Under the pieces are notes generated by a model. It did no database searches and was not told where the DNA came from. It worked only from the letters and a program-made list of their open reading frames with translations. 64,000 bases of DNA from Hymenobacter norwichensis DSM 15439. Lineage in GTDB: Bacteria; Bacteroidota; Bacteroidia; Cytophagales; Hymenobacteraceae. Numbering within the stretch: position 1 is the stretch's first letter; each line of letters opens with the position of its first letter. The translations under genes and the position numbers were made by a program. The stretch lies in NCBI RefSeq assembly GCF_000420705.1, contig NZ_ATVL01000008.1, positions 451,708 to 515,707 of the forward strand. Direction: 5' to 3'. Of the stretch, positions 34,474 through 44,597 are shown in pieces.

Positions 34474-35154
34474 TTAATCAACCTTGTCTTCAATTTCGGT
34501 GGCCATGGCGGCATGCGACTTTAGCATGGGCAGTGCTTTAGTGGCAAATGCCTTCACGGTTGGGTCGGTAGCCGTGCGGCTTTTGGTTTCAAACATAGCA
34601 ACGTCCATCTGGTGCGCGGTTTCCATTGCGTCCATATAGGTCTCGTCGAACTTCTTGCCTTCCGTGGCTTTCACTTTATCAGCTATAGCCTGGTGGATGG
34701 GCATCATAACTTCGGGCAACGCAACGTTCAGCGGCGCAGCCACGCCTTTCAGTTCTTGAGTGGTTTTGGTGTGGTGATCGAGCATCATTTGCGCGAATTT
34801 CTTCACCTCTGGGCTAGTTGACTTCTGTAATGCGAGTTGCGCGGTCTGGATTTCTAGCAGGTTACTACTACCGGCCGTCAACAAGAACACTGGGTCCTGC
34901 ATGGTAGGTAGGCTAGCCGTGAAGCTTTCCATGGCGGTAGTAGGGGCCGTGTTATCACCGGTAGGGGCATCAACCGAGCCGCTAACTACGGCGGGGGTAG
35001 TGGTGGCATCGCCTACGTTGCCGGCCGGACCAGGCATAGTACCAGCGGTAGCCGTAGAGGCCGGGTCGCTGGTGGTGTTGGTGGTACTGCACCCGAAGCC
35101 GAGCAGCATGGTACCGGCAAGCAGCAATGGGGAAAGAGCTTTCGTCGTATTCAT
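34474..35154 (-). CDS. DUF4142 lipoprotein
   Basis: Protein of 226 residues with a signal peptide ending at MLLGFGC; the Cys at 22 probably carries lipid, though the -3 residue is Gly, so the lipobox is relaxed. A Thr/Ala/Pro-rich linker (about 25-80) leads to a DUF4142 helical, ferritin-like domain (SSNLLEIQTAQLALQKSTSPEVKKFAQMML, DHHTKTTQELK). DUF4142 proteins are common exported stress-associated proteins of unknown biochemical role. Single gene, convergent with none and divergent from the YheT hydrolase. Confidence 0.85.
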   Translation of the reverse strand: MNTTKALSPLLLAGTMLLGFGCSTTNTTSDPASTATAGTMPGPAGNVGDATTTPAVVSGSVDAPTGDNTAPTTAMESFTASLPTMQDPVFLLTAGSSNLLEIQTAQLALQKSTSPEVKKFAQMMLDHHTKTTQELKGVAAPLNVALPEVMMPIHQAIADKVKATEGKKFDETYMDAMETAHQMDVAMFETKSRTATDPTVKAFATKALPMLKSHAAMATEIEDKVD

Positions 35155-35330
35155 AGGTATAGGGTTGAAACGCAGAACATTTCTTGCCTATACGGTAGTT
35201 TGGCTATCAGGTCAGTGCTGTAGGATACAACGTCTTAATTCTGCCTGTCCCGGACCTATACGCCGCAGCCCTAGCAAACTTATTGCGGCTTATCTGGCTT
35301 TATAGGGTTGCTTTTTACTTGTGAACTCCC

Positions 35331-36314
35331 ATGCCCCTCGTTGCGCACTCCCGTTACCAGCCACCGTTCTATCTGTTCAACGGCCACTTGCAAACCATCG
35401 TTCCGAGCTTGTTGCGCACGGTGCCGGAGGTGCATTACGAGCGGGAGCGGGTGGAAACTCCTGACGGCGACTTTCTGGACTTGGACTGGTCCCGGCTTCA
35501 GGACCGCACTGTTGCTACGCTGACCATCGTGTCGCACGGGCTGGAAGGCGACGCCTCGCGGCCCTACGTGCGCGGCATGGTGCGGGCCCTCAACCGGGCC
35601 GGGTTCGATGCCTTGGCCTGGAACTACCGCAGCTGCGGCGGCGAGATGAATCGCCTGCTCCGCTCCTACCACCTCGGCGATACCGACGACCTGGATTTTG
35701 TGGTACGCCACGCCTTAGCTACTGGCCGCTATCAGCGGGTGTATCTCACGGGTTTCTCAGCGGGCGGCAACGTCACGCTCAAATACCTCGGCGAAAACCC
35801 CGACCGGCTACCACCGGAAGTACAGCGGGCAGCCGTATTTTCAGTACCCACCGACCTCAAAGCCAGTTCTCACCAAATTGCTAAGCCTCAAAACCGTGTC
35901 TACATGAATCGGTTCATGAAATCGTTGCGGCGTAAGATGCGTGAGAAGGCGGCCTTGCTGCCTGGCCAAGTGAATTTGGAAGGCCTAGATTTGCTGCGCG
36001 ACTTCCCACAGTTCGACGACCGGTTTACGGCGCCTATGCACGGCTTCAAGTCGGCCGATGAGTATTACGAGCACGCCGCTTCCGGCCGCTACCTTGGCGC
36101 CATCCAAATCCCTACCCTGCTCGTCAACGCCCAAAACGACCCATTCCTAGCCCCCACCTGCTACCCACGGGAAGTGGCGGCTCGCAGCAAGTTCGTCTTC
36201 CTGGAAACGCCGCAAGCAGGCGGCCACGTCGGGTTTGCGGAAGGCACGCCTGATGGCGAGTATTATTCTGAACGCCGAGCCGTCGAGTTTCTGACGGCCG
36301 AGGTGCCGGGGTAA
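35331..36314 (+). CDS. YheT-family alpha/beta hydrolase
   Basis: Cytoplasmic hydrolase of 327 residues. The nucleophile elbow is GFSAGGN, the acidic residue is in NAQNDPF, and the His is in GGHVGF, giving a full Ser-Asp-His triad; YRSCGGEMNR and SHGLEGDASRPY are typical of the YheT (UPF0017) group. Substrates are esters of unknown identity. The last 92 codons (36036-36314) are repeated almost exactly at 52970-53248. Its upstream gap (35155-35330) shows no clear promoter. Confidence 0.88.
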   Translation: MPLVAHSRYQPPFYLFNGHLQTIVPSLLRTVPEVHYERERVETPDGDFLDLDWSRLQDRTVATLTIVSHGLEGDASRPYVRGMVRALNRAGFDALAWNYRSCGGEMNRLLRSYHLGDTDDLDFVVRHALATGRYQRVYLTGFSAGGNVTLKYLGENPDRLPPEVQRAAVFSVPTDLKASSHQIAKPQNRVYMNRFMKSLRRKMREKAALLPGQVNLEGLDLLRDFPQFDDRFTAPMHGFKSADEYYEHAASGRYLGAIQIPTLLVNAQNDPFLAPTCYPREVAARSKFVFLETPQAGGHVGFAEGTPDGEYYSERRAVEFLTAEVPG

Positions 36315-36340
36315 GAGTCAATTATCTATCCTCTTCGCAG

Positions 36341-37099
36341 CTACCGGACTACTTGCTGCCTCACCCACGACGCGAATAAAGGCACCGCAAACACGGCTAC
36401 AGTCAGCACGGTAAGGCCAGCATCGGCGGCTTCGCTGCCAAGGAAGTGGCTGACGGGGTGCAGGGGAAAGTAGTGCTCGAACAAAGACAAGAAGAGCTTC
36501 AGCCCTAGGATGCCAATAACCACGAAAGCAGCTGTTTCCAGAAAGGGGTAGCGGGCCATCATCACCACAAAAACCTGCGCCACCAGCCGCATAGCCAGAA
36601 TGCCAATAAACACGCCCAAACAAATCAGAATCAGGTTGTCGGTGAAGGCCACCACGGCAAACACGTTATCGATGGAGAAGGCTAGGTCCATCAGCTCAAT
36701 CAAGGCCACGGTAGCCCAGAATTTTCCGAACAGACCCAGCGTGCGGCGGTATAGCCAGCTTTGCTGCTTGTCTACGCCTTCCTCGTCTGTTTCGGAACTG
36801 CCTTTCGGCTTGAAATGGTCGTAGGTCAAATACAGCAAATAGAGGCCGCCTAAAGGCTTGAGAAACCAGAACTCAATCAGGAACGAGGCGAACAGAATGC
36901 ACAATCCCCGAAACACGTAGGCCCCGATGATGCCGTAGCGTAGGGCTTTTTGGCGCTGCTCCTTGGGCAAGTCGCCAACCATAGTGGCCAGCACCGCCGC
37001 GTTGTCCACCGACAGTAGGCTTTCGATGATAACCAGGTTGCCCACAATAGCCAGCGCGGCCAGCGGGTTGTCGATGATTTGTTGCAGGTGTTCGTTCAT
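36341..37099 (-). CDS. TerC-family integral membrane protein
   Basis: Inner-membrane protein of 252 residues with about seven hydrophobic segments. The two diagnostic acidic motifs are SVDNAAVLA (helix 1-2) and SIDNVFAVVAF (second half). TerC proteins are linked to tellurite resistance and to metal (manganese) efflux during protein secretion; which applies here cannot be told. It is 18 bases downstream of the DUF2490 gene and probably in its operon. Confidence 0.9.
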   Translation of the reverse strand: MNEHLQQIIDNPLAALAIVGNLVIIESLLSVDNAAVLATMVGDLPKEQRQKALRYGIIGAYVFRGLCILFASFLIEFWFLKPLGGLYLLYLTYDHFKPKGSSETDEEGVDKQQSWLYRRTLGLFGKFWATVALIELMDLAFSIDNVFAVVAFTDNLILICLGVFIGILAMRLVAQVFVVMMARYPFLETAAFVVIGILGLKLFLSLFEHYFPLHPVSHFLGSEAADAGLTVLTVAVFAVPLFASWVRQQVVR

Positions 37100-37117
37100 G
37101 CGGAAGAGGTAGGGTAT

Positions 37118-37840
37118 TTACTGCGGCAGGAAGCGCGGGCGGCGCTCTGGTTTGTCGGACGACCAGCCGAAATCGTGACGCAGGATGAAGACTACGTAAT
37201 TGGATCGGTCGGCGCCGCCGTTGAACTGTGTCATCCAGAGCAGCTCGCCACCTAAGTGCTTGTTGAGGATGTAGCCGGCCCCTCCCCACACCCGGTTGCT
37301 GTCGAAAGGGTTAGGCTCATCGCTGATGCGGATTTCGTCTTTGATGGTAGCGTACCACTTTGGGTTTTCCAACGAACGAGGCCCGAGCGGCAGCCGCAAC
37401 GAAGCCAGGTACCGAAAGCGCAGCCGGAAGTCGCCGGGAGTCCAGCGCTCCTCAATGCGGTAGCGGTGCAGCAGCCGCGCCCGGCCCAGCTTGTTGTTTA
37501 CAATAACTTGCTGGTAGAGTCGGTTTTCGCGGTTATCGAATTTTTCGGTTTGCTCTGGGTTGGAGTAGGGTTGCAGCTGCAAATACATGTACCCCGCCGC
37601 CACCGACATAGGCAGGCTCTTGAGGTTGTATTGCAGGTTGGCCAAACCCAGCAGCAGGCGCTTGTCGGTGAGGCCGCTGTAGGCCCGGTACTGCGCCCCA
37701 ATGTTCACATCGAAGCGCTGATTGAGCGAGTAGGTACCCGTGTATTGCAGCCAGCTGTTGTACTTGCCGCGGTTTTGGCCCAACGCTGGTCCAGCAGCCA
37801 GCAGCACGAGCATGGCGAAAAAGAGAAACGTTTGTTTCAT
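37118..37840 (-). CDS. DUF2490 outer-membrane-type protein
   Basis: Exported protein of 240 residues with a signal peptide ending PALGQN. The rest alternates polar and aromatic residues in strands (NSWLQYTGTYSLNQRFDVNIGAQYR, ERWTPGDFRLRFRYLASLRL), the pattern of the DUF2490 beta-barrel-like family. The C-terminus does not end in Phe (RPRFLPQ). Function is unknown. It heads a two-gene operon with the TerC gene. Confidence 0.8.
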   Translation of the reverse strand: MKQTFLFFAMLVLLAAGPALGQNRGKYNSWLQYTGTYSLNQRFDVNIGAQYRAYSGLTDKRLLLGLANLQYNLKSLPMSVAAGYMYLQLQPYSNPEQTEKFDNRENRLYQQVIVNNKLGRARLLHRYRIEERWTPGDFRLRFRYLASLRLPLGPRSLENPKWYATIKDEIRISDEPNPFDSNRVWGGAGYILNKHLGGELLWMTQFNGGADRSNYVVFILRHDFGWSSDKPERRPRFLPQ

Positions 37841-37948
37841 AAGAAGCCGAAGAAAATGCCGTCCTGGGCAGGGCAGCGGGTGGAATGTTGGATTGCAGAG
37901 GATTGGGCAAACACTTCCGGACTAAGCTTCCGGAGAGCCGCCAGCCTG

Positions 37949-39244
37949 CTAGAGCGGCACCACTCCTAGCACCAGGCAGGTAATGAGCATCACGATGACC
38001 GTGCCGCAGGCCCACTTGAGCGTGAAGCGCTGATGGTCGCCGAAGTCCACTTCGGCCAAACCGGCGAGTAGGTAGGTGGAAGGCACCAACGGGCTCAGCA
38101 AGTGCACCGACTGCCCCAGCAGCGAAGCCCGGCCCATATCCACCACGCTCACGCCAAACTGGCTGGCGGCCTTCGTCACCAGCGGCAGAATGCCGAAGTA
38201 ATAAGCATCGTTGCTCATGAAGAAGGTGAACGGTGCGCTGGTAATACCCGTCAAAACGGGCAAGTGCGGCCCGAGCATGTCGGGAATCAGCGTCACGATG
38301 GTCAGGGACATGGCATCCACCATTTTGGTGCCCGCCAGAATACCGGTGAAAATGCCCGCCGCAAATACCATCCCGGCCACAATGACGGCGTTGCCAGCGT
38401 GAGCGTTCAGGCGGCCGCGCTGCTCACCCAGGCGCGGATAGTTGATAAGCATACCAAGGGCAAAAGCCGTCATAAACAGTACTGGCAGCGGCACAATATC
38501 CATGAACAGGCCAACCAACAAAGCCAGCGTGAGTAGGGCATTCAGCCATAGCAGCTTGGGGCGGCGCAAGCTGAGCTCTTCTTCGTTGGCCTCGGCTACC
38601 AGCGCCGTGGCATCTTCGGTAATGACGGTGATACCCAGGCGGGCCCGCTCGCGCTTACCGAAGATGTAGGCTACGAACAGCACCCAACCCGCCGCTACAA
38701 TCATGGCCGGAATCAGGGGCGTGAATACCTGCGAGCTATCCAGGTGCAGGGCCGAGAGTACGCGGGCCGTGGGGCCGCCCCAGGGCAGAATGTTCATCAC
38801 GGCGCTCGACAAAAACGCGGTGGCAGTGAGCACCAGCGGGTTCATGTGCAGACGGCGGTACAGCGGCAGCATGGCCGCCACCACAATAATATAGGTGGTG
38901 GTACCATCGCCATCGAGCGAGACGGACAAAGCCAGGATGGCCGTACCGATAACCACTTTCAGCGGGTCGCCGCCCACTACTTTCAGAATCTTGGCCACGA
39001 TGGGGTCGAACAGCCCCGCGTCGGTCATGATGCCGAAGTACATAATGGCGAAGATGAGCATCACGCCGGTGGGCGCAATCTTCTTGACTCCTTCCAGCAT
39101 CATGTCCCCGATTTCGGCCCGAAATCCTCCAATCAGCGCAAATACAATCGGGATGAGGATCAGCGCCGTCATGGCAAACATGCGCTTGGACATGATCAGG
39201 TACATAAACGTACTGATCATCAGGAAACCTAGCAACGAAAGCAT
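37949..39244 (-). CDS. CitMHS-family citrate/metal transporter
   Basis: Inner-membrane transporter of 431 residues; the ATG at 39244 gives MLSLLGFLMISTFMYLIMSKR, the usual CitMHS start and length, whereas the frame open to 39346 adds an extra hydrophobic stretch. Family motifs include SLDGDGTTTYIIVVAAMLPLY, NILPWGGPTARV and MSNDAYYFGILPL. The group takes up citrate complexed with divalent metal ions by proton symport. It is divergent from the two-component system at 39495, which may control it; in Bacillus CitM is under CitST, of a different family, so this is only a contextual guess. Confidence 0.85.
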   Translation of the reverse strand: MLSLLGFLMISTFMYLIMSKRMFAMTALILIPIVFALIGGFRAEIGDMMLEGVKKIAPTGVMLIFAIMYFGIMTDAGLFDPIVAKILKVVGGDPLKVVIGTAILALSVSLDGDGTTTYIIVVAAMLPLYRRLHMNPLVLTATAFLSSAVMNILPWGGPTARVLSALHLDSSQVFTPLIPAMIVAAGWVLFVAYIFGKRERARLGITVITEDATALVAEANEEELSLRRPKLLWLNALLTLALLVGLFMDIVPLPVLFMTAFALGMLINYPRLGEQRGRLNAHAGNAVIVAGMVFAAGIFTGILAGTKMVDAMSLTIVTLIPDMLGPHLPVLTGITSAPFTFFMSNDAYYFGILPLVTKAASQFGVSVVDMGRASLLGQSVHLLSPLVPSTYLLAGLAEVDFGDHQRFTLKWACGTVIVMLITCLVLGVVPL

Positions 39245-39459
39245 AAGCAGAGAATTGGGTGGGAAAGAAAGGAGCAAAAGCAGCAGCACGCCGAAACGTA
39301 TGGCGATACTACCAATGGATTTAGAATACATTTGGAAGATGCCCACCCTACGCCTACAAAAAGTGATGAATCACTCATGTGCTTCCAGTACTCGCTTCTA
39401 GTTGGCAAAGCACCCGCGCAATCCGCTTGCTTGCGCTACAGTGGCGCTCGAAACTGCCT

Positions 39460-39467
39460 TACCTTTA
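39460..39467 (+). promoter_or_regulatory. Candidate -7 element TACCTTTA for the two-component operon
   Basis: One mismatch from TAnnTTTG, 27 bases before the response-regulator ATG. No TTTG at -33 spacing was found. Confidence 0.3.
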
Positions 39468-39494
39468 CCCCTTCCTCCTTTTCTGCTTTCATTC

Positions 39495-40178
39495 ATGAAA
39501 CTACTGATCGTTGAAGATGAGCCCGAGTTGGCGGCTGGCCTCGGCAGCTACCTGCGCGGGCAGCATTTCGTGTGTGAGCTAGCTGCCACCTTCGATCAGG
39601 CGCAGGAAAAAATGCTGCTATACGACTACGACTGTATTCTGCTGGACCTCACGCTGCCCGGCGGCGACGGCCTAGCGCTGCTGCGCGAACTGAAACAGCA
39701 GCGGCCCGAGGCGGGCGTTATCATCACGTCGGCCCGCAACGCCGTGGACGACCGGATTGCGGGCTTGCAGCTGGGCGCCGATGATTACCTGCCCAAGCCC
39801 TTTCACTTGCCCGAGCTTAGTGCCCGCGTGGCCGCTATTGTGCGCCGCCGCCGCTACAATGGGGCCAATATGGTGCAGGTCGGCTCGTTAATGGTAGACG
39901 TTGCGGCGCGGGTGGCTACGCTGGGCGGCCAGCCCCTAAACCTCACCCGTACCGAGTTGGATTTGCTGCTGCTGCTGCTCGCCAATCAGGGCCGGGTAAT
40001 CAGCAAAGGTGCCATTGCCGAGCACCTTTCCGGGGATGCCGCCGAGCAGTTTGATACCTACGAAACGGTGTACGCGCACGTCAAGAACCTGAAGCGCAAG
40101 CTCACTGAAGCTGGTGCGCCCAACTATATCCGGATGGTGTACGGCCTGGGCTACCGCTTCGACACCGACTTGGCGTAG
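39495..40178 (+). CDS. OmpR/PhoB-family response regulator
   Basis: DNA-binding regulator of 227 residues from the ATG at 39495 (MKLLIVEDEPELA). The receiver domain has the acidic pocket (EDE), the phosphorylation Asp in CILLDLTLPGG, the switch Thr/Ser in ITSAR, and the Lys in LPKPFH. The C-terminal winged helix (about 130-227) ends with YETVYAHVKNLKRKL and VYGLGYRF. It is followed after 20 bases by its histidine kinase. The target is unknown; the divergent CitMHS gene is a natural candidate. Confidence 0.95.
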   Translation: MKLLIVEDEPELAAGLGSYLRGQHFVCELAATFDQAQEKMLLYDYDCILLDLTLPGGDGLALLRELKQQRPEAGVIITSARNAVDDRIAGLQLGADDYLPKPFHLPELSARVAAIVRRRRYNGANMVQVGSLMVDVAARVATLGGQPLNLTRTELDLLLLLLANQGRVISKGAIAEHLSGDAAEQFDTYETVYAHVKNLKRKLTEAGAPNYIRMVYGLGYRFDTDLA

Positions 40179-40198
40179 CCTTTTGTTTCCTTGCCTGT

Positions 40199-41479
40199 AT
40201 GAAACTCCTGACCCGCACCACGCTGATTTTTTTGCTGTATGCCAGCGTTGTGGCGGGTGTGGGGTCGTTTGTGTATTACTCGCTGATTCATAAGCTGTAC
40301 TATGCCTACGTGGACCGCACGCTGAGCCGGCGCAAGTTGCGGGTGCAGAAGGCATTACGCTTGTATCTGCACAGCCCCGCCGACTTAGCGTACTGGCACC
40401 AACTCGACCACAACGTGGAGTTCGTGCCGCTCCGGGCATTGCCCGCCCGCCGCTCCGACCAGTTCAGTATCCGGCCCATGTTCAATGAGCTGACCGGCCA
40501 GCAGCAGCCCTACCGGCAGCTGGCGGTGCCCGTGGTGTTCCAAAAGCGGCCGTACGAGCTGCAAATCCGGTTGTCGTTGCTGGATACGCAGTCGTTGCTG
40601 CTGCGCATTGTGGTGGCGGGGGCGGGGCTTTTCAGCGTGCTAGGGCTGGGCATGTTTGGGCTGCAACTGATTCTGAACCGCCGCCTGTGGCAGCCGTTCT
40701 ACGCGTTGCTGGAGCAGTTGCAGCAGTACAAACTCAACCGCAACCAAACCATCACGCTGCCTACTACGCCGGTACGGGAGTTTCGGGAGTTGCACGAAGC
40801 TGTACAGCTGCTGCTGCGGCAAAACCAGCGGGTGTACCGGTATCAGAAAGAATTTACGGAAAACGCCGCCCACGAAATCCAGACCCCACTGGCTATCATG
40901 CGCACCAACCTCGACTTGCTGGTGCAGGCGCCCGGCCTTACCGAAGAGCAGGCCGGCTATATCGAAAACCTGATGGGCGTGGCGCAGCGGCTCACTCACC
41001 TCACCAAAAGCCTGCTGTTGTTGGCTCAACTCGATAACCACCTGTACTTCCCCGCCGAAACCGTGGATGTGGCGGCCACCGTGCGCACCCAGCTCAATCA
41101 GCTCACCCCTCAGCTGGCAGCCCGCGGCATCCAACTAGAAACGGAAATTGCAGCCAGCGTACTCATTCGTATTCACCGCGGCCTGCTGGAAGTACTGACC
41201 AGCAACTTATTGGTTAATGCCATTCGGCACAACGTGGCGGAAGGGCTCTTGGTGGTGCGCCTCACACCGGAAGCCCTCACCGTGGAGAATACCGGCCGGG
41301 CAGAATCATTGCAGGAAGCGGGCCTGTTCAGTCGTTTTCACAAATCCCCCGACAGCTCCGCTGAAAGCGTTGGCCTAGGCTTGGCTTTGGTGTTGCAAAT
41401 CTGTTCGAACTGCGGCCTGCCACTACGCTACACCTACGTAGCCCCCGGCCGACATCGGCAACAAGTATTGTTCAGTTAA
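40199..41479 (+). CDS. Sensor histidine kinase
   Basis: Inner-membrane kinase of 426 residues. Two transmembrane segments (about 8-30 and 137-160) bracket a short ~105-residue periplasmic sensor region. The dimerisation helix has the phospho-acceptor His in ENAAHEIQTPLA. The ATP-binding domain has the N box LLVNAIRHN, a weak G1 region (VENTGR rather than DxGxG), an F-box-like LFSRFHKSP and the G2 box VGLGLAL. It partners the response regulator 20 bases upstream. The signal is unknown. Confidence 0.93.
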   Translation: MKLLTRTTLIFLLYASVVAGVGSFVYYSLIHKLYYAYVDRTLSRRKLRVQKALRLYLHSPADLAYWHQLDHNVEFVPLRALPARRSDQFSIRPMFNELTGQQQPYRQLAVPVVFQKRPYELQIRLSLLDTQSLLLRIVVAGAGLFSVLGLGMFGLQLILNRRLWQPFYALLEQLQQYKLNRNQTITLPTTPVREFRELHEAVQLLLRQNQRVYRYQKEFTENAAHEIQTPLAIMRTNLDLLVQAPGLTEEQAGYIENLMGVAQRLTHLTKSLLLLAQLDNHLYFPAETVDVAATVRTQLNQLTPQLAARGIQLETEIAASVLIRIHRGLLEVLTSNLLVNAIRHNVAEGLLVVRLTPEALTVENTGRAESLQEAGLFSRFHKSPDSSAESVGLGLALVLQICSNCGLPLRYTYVAPGRHRQQVLFS

Positions 41480-41740
41480 GTCTAAGCTAGAACCATCCGA
41501 CCAGGAAGCTGGCAGGGCGAGGCCAACCTAGAAGTAGGTAACAGCAAGGAAATTACACGCTAGGCAACTTACCTGATCTGAATAAGCACCAGCTTCAGTG
41601 GGCGCATTCTCAGGCTGCCGTAAGCAGTTTGCGCAAGCTCATGGAAGCAACGCTAGCCTAACTTGGCGGTCATATAGAATGTGTTGCGGCAAAACTGCTA
41701 CTATTGCTTTTATTCCATTAGTACTTACTTTCTTACAACA

Positions 41741-44593
41741 ATGCTTCAGACCTCTAAGCTTGCGGCTTTACTGCTTACAGCGGCCTCCCTTGGGGCGGTA
41801 TCTTCTTGCAAAACCACCCAGCAGCCCACGGCGGCAAAAGCAGGTTCGTTTTCCTTACCCTACGAAAAGTTTACGCTGGAAAATGGCCTGGAGGTGGTGC
41901 TGCACGAAGACCACTCCGACCCCATTGTGGCGGTGGCCACCATTATGCACGTGGGCTCCAACCGCGAGAAACCGGGCAAAACTGGCTTTGCTCACTTCTT
42001 CGAGCACATGTCTTTCAACGACTCGGAGAATGCCCCAGTGGGGGCCAACCGTAAGCTGATTGAGGAGTGGGGCGGACAGCGCAATGGCAGCACCTGGAAC
42101 GATGGCACGCAGTACTACGAAGTGGTGCCCAAGGATGCTTTCGACAAAATCATGTGGATTGACTCCGACCGGCTCGGCTACATGATTAAAACTGTGACCA
42201 CGGAAGCGTTGGCGCGCGAAATTCAGGTGGTGAAAAACGAAAAGCGCCAGAACTACGACAACGCCCCCTACGGCTTCACCAACGAGGTGCTGCGCAAAAA
42301 CCTGTACCCCACCGACCACCCCTACAACTGGACGGTGATTGGCTCTTTGCCGGATTTGCAGGCCGCTACCTTGGCCGATGTGCAGGAGTTTTACCACCAG
42401 TACTACGGCCCCAACAATGCCACGCTGGTAATTGCCGGCGACATCAATATTGCTGAAACGAAGGCCAAGGTGCAGCGTTGGTTCGGCGAAATCAAGAAGG
42501 GTCCGGAGGTGAAGCCCCTGCCGCCCCGCCCCGCCGGCCTGACGGAAACGAAATCCCTGTACTTGGAAGACAATTTTGCCCGCTTGCCGCAGTTGCAAAT
42601 GGTGTTTCCTAGCATTCAGGAGTACCACCGCGACACGTATGCGCTGGAGGTGCTGAGCCAGCTGCTAGCTGGCAACCGCACTTCGCCGCTCTACAAGGTG
42701 ATTGTAGAAGAGCAGAAACTGGCGCCCAACGTGGGGGCTTATCAGTACAGCAGTGAGTTGGCTGGCGAATTTATTGTGCAGGTGCGGGCCAACCCGAACA
42801 CCAGCTTGCAACAGGTGCACAGTGCCATTCAGGAGGGGTTGCAGCGTTTTGAAGCCCAGGGTTTTTCGGATACCGAACTCCAGCGCATCCAAGCCAAAAT
42901 TGAAACCGACCTGTACTCCGGCGTGGAATCGGTGCTGAGCAAGGCCTTGCAGATGGGCCGCGACAACGAGTTTGCTGGCGACCCGGCCTACATCACCAAA
43001 GCCGCCAAACTGGCCCAAGCCGTAACCCGCGAAGACGTGATGCGGGTGTACAACCAGTACTTGAAAGGCAAGCCCTATGTGATGACCAGCGTGGTGCCTA
43101 AAGGCCAGCAGAACCTAGTGGTGCAAGGCGCGCAACTAGCCACGGTGTACCAGGAAAAAGTAGTGTCTGGTGTGCAAAACGAAGATGTGGGCCAAGGCAA
43201 GGAAGCCGTATTCGAGAAAACCGTAACCAAAAACGACCGGTCGGAGCCGCCATTTCTGGAAACGCCGCTATTTAAAGTGCCCGATATCTGGAATGCCTCT
43301 TTGGGCAACGGCCTGAAAGTGTACGGCATTGACAACCGCGAAATTCCGCTGGTTTCGTTTGACGTAACCATCCCCGGCGGCCACTATCTGGACCCGCTAG
43401 ACAAAGCCGGTACCGCCTCCCTGCTGGCTCAGCTGCTCATGCAGGGCACGGCCCAGAAAACCCCAGCGCAGCTAGAAGAAGCCATTGATTTGCTGGGAGC
43501 TAGCATTTCGGTGAACAGCACCAACGAAGAATTTCGGGTGCAGGCGCGCTGCCTGGCCCGCAACTTTGCTCCTACTCTGGCACTGGTGCAGGAAATACTC
43601 TTGCAACCCCGCTGGGACGCCGCGGAATTCACCCGCCTGAAACGCTCGTTGGCTACCAGCCTCAAAGGTCAGGAAGCCAACCCAGCCGCCGTAGCCAGCC
43701 AGAATTTCCTCCGGTTGATGTACGGCCCTAACCACATCCTCAGTACCCCAGGCAGTGGCACGCTGGAAACAACGGCTGGCATCACCCTCGACGATTTGAA
43801 GGCGTACTACAACCGCAACATTTCGCCTTCCGGGGCGGCTGTTCACGTGGTGGGTGCCATCAATCAGAAACAGGTAGCCGACGCCTTGCAGCCGCTGGAA
43901 ACCACTTGGGCTGCCAAAGCAGTGACTATGCCCAAGCAGCCCATTCCCACCCAAACGTTGGGCGGCAACGTGTATTTCATTGATGTGCCCGACGCCAAGC
44001 AGTCGGTGCTCTACATTGGCAAGTTAGCGCTGGCCGGCTCCGACCCAGACCTGAGTAAGGCTACGTTTGCCAATGCTGTATTGGGCAGCGGCGCCAGCGG
44101 CCGCCTGACTCAGCTGCTCCGCATCCAGAAAGGCTACACCTACGGGGCGTATTCAACGGTCCAAGAACAAAAGGAAATAGCTCCCTTCATCGTCTCGACG
44201 AGCGTGCGGGCCAACGCCACTGGTGCCTCGCTACAACTGATTCGGGAGCTACTGACCACCTACGGCCCTACCTTCAGCCAGGCCGACGTGGACATTGCCA
44301 AAAGCAAGATTCTGAAAGGCAACACGCTGGTTTATGAAAGCCAGGGCGCCAAGCTGGGTATTCTGCGCCGGATCAGCAAGTTCAACAAGCCGCCGAAGTT
44401 CATCGAGGACGACCAGCAGCAGTTGATGCAGATGGGGGTAGCCGATTTCAAAACTACCATTGGCAAGTACATGCCGGAGAACGAGCTGGTTTATGTGGTG
44501 GTAGGCGACAAAGCCACGCAGTACGAGGAAGTGAAGAAGTTTGCCCCCGGCAAAGTGACGCTGCTAGACGCCACGGGTAAGCAAATCAAGTAA
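41741..44593 (+). CDS. M16 family zinc peptidase, lipoprotein
   Basis: Two-domain pitrilysin-family metallopeptidase of 950 residues. The ATG at 41741 gives a signal peptide ending in the lipobox VSSC (Cys23), so it is envelope-anchored; the open frame before it has no signal character. The inverted zinc motif is HFFEH (His85, Glu88, His89), with the downstream ligand Glu in ALAREIQVVKNEK. The second half (from about 530) is the inactive partner domain with no HxxEH. M16 enzymes degrade peptides in a closed chamber. The upstream 261 bases (41480-41740) show no clear promoter. It is convergent with susD. Confidence 0.92.
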   Translation: MLQTSKLAALLLTAASLGAVSSCKTTQQPTAAKAGSFSLPYEKFTLENGLEVVLHEDHSDPIVAVATIMHVGSNREKPGKTGFAHFFEHMSFNDSENAPVGANRKLIEEWGGQRNGSTWNDGTQYYEVVPKDAFDKIMWIDSDRLGYMIKTVTTEALAREIQVVKNEKRQNYDNAPYGFTNEVLRKNLYPTDHPYNWTVIGSLPDLQAATLADVQEFYHQYYGPNNATLVIAGDINIAETKAKVQRWFGEIKKGPEVKPLPPRPAGLTETKSLYLEDNFARLPQLQMVFPSIQEYHRDTYALEVLSQLLAGNRTSPLYKVIVEEQKLAPNVGAYQYSSELAGEFIVQVRANPNTSLQQVHSAIQEGLQRFEAQGFSDTELQRIQAKIETDLYSGVESVLSKALQMGRDNEFAGDPAYITKAAKLAQAVTREDVMRVYNQYLKGKPYVMTSVVPKGQQNLVVQGAQLATVYQEKVVSGVQNEDVGQGKEAVFEKTVTKNDRSEPPFLETPLFKVPDIWNASLGNGLKVYGIDNREIPLVSFDVTIPGGHYLDPLDKAGTASLLAQLLMQGTAQKTPAQLEEAIDLLGASISVNSTNEEFRVQARCLARNFAPTLALVQEILLQPRWDAAEFTRLKRSLATSLKGQEANPAAVASQNFLRLMYGPNHILSTPGSGTLETTAGITLDDLKAYYNRNISPSGAAVHVVGAINQKQVADALQPLETTWAAKAVTMPKQPIPTQTLGGNVYFIDVPDAKQSVLYIGKLALAGSDPDLSKATFANAVLGSGASGRLTQLLRIQKGYTYGAYSTVQEQKEIAPFIVSTSVRANATGASLQLIRELLTTYGPTFSQADVDIAKSKILKGNTLVYESQGAKLGILRRISKFNKPPKFIEDDQQQLMQMGVADFKTTIGKYMPENELVYVVVGDKATQYEEVKKFAPGKVTLLDATGKQIK

Positions 44594-44597
44594 CCAA

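Noticed and set aside
41480..41740. Possible leader repeat upstream of the M16 gene (AGGTAA/TTACCT)
   Set aside because: Only 6-7 bases pair and the arms are not extended, so it does not belong with the long leader repeats.
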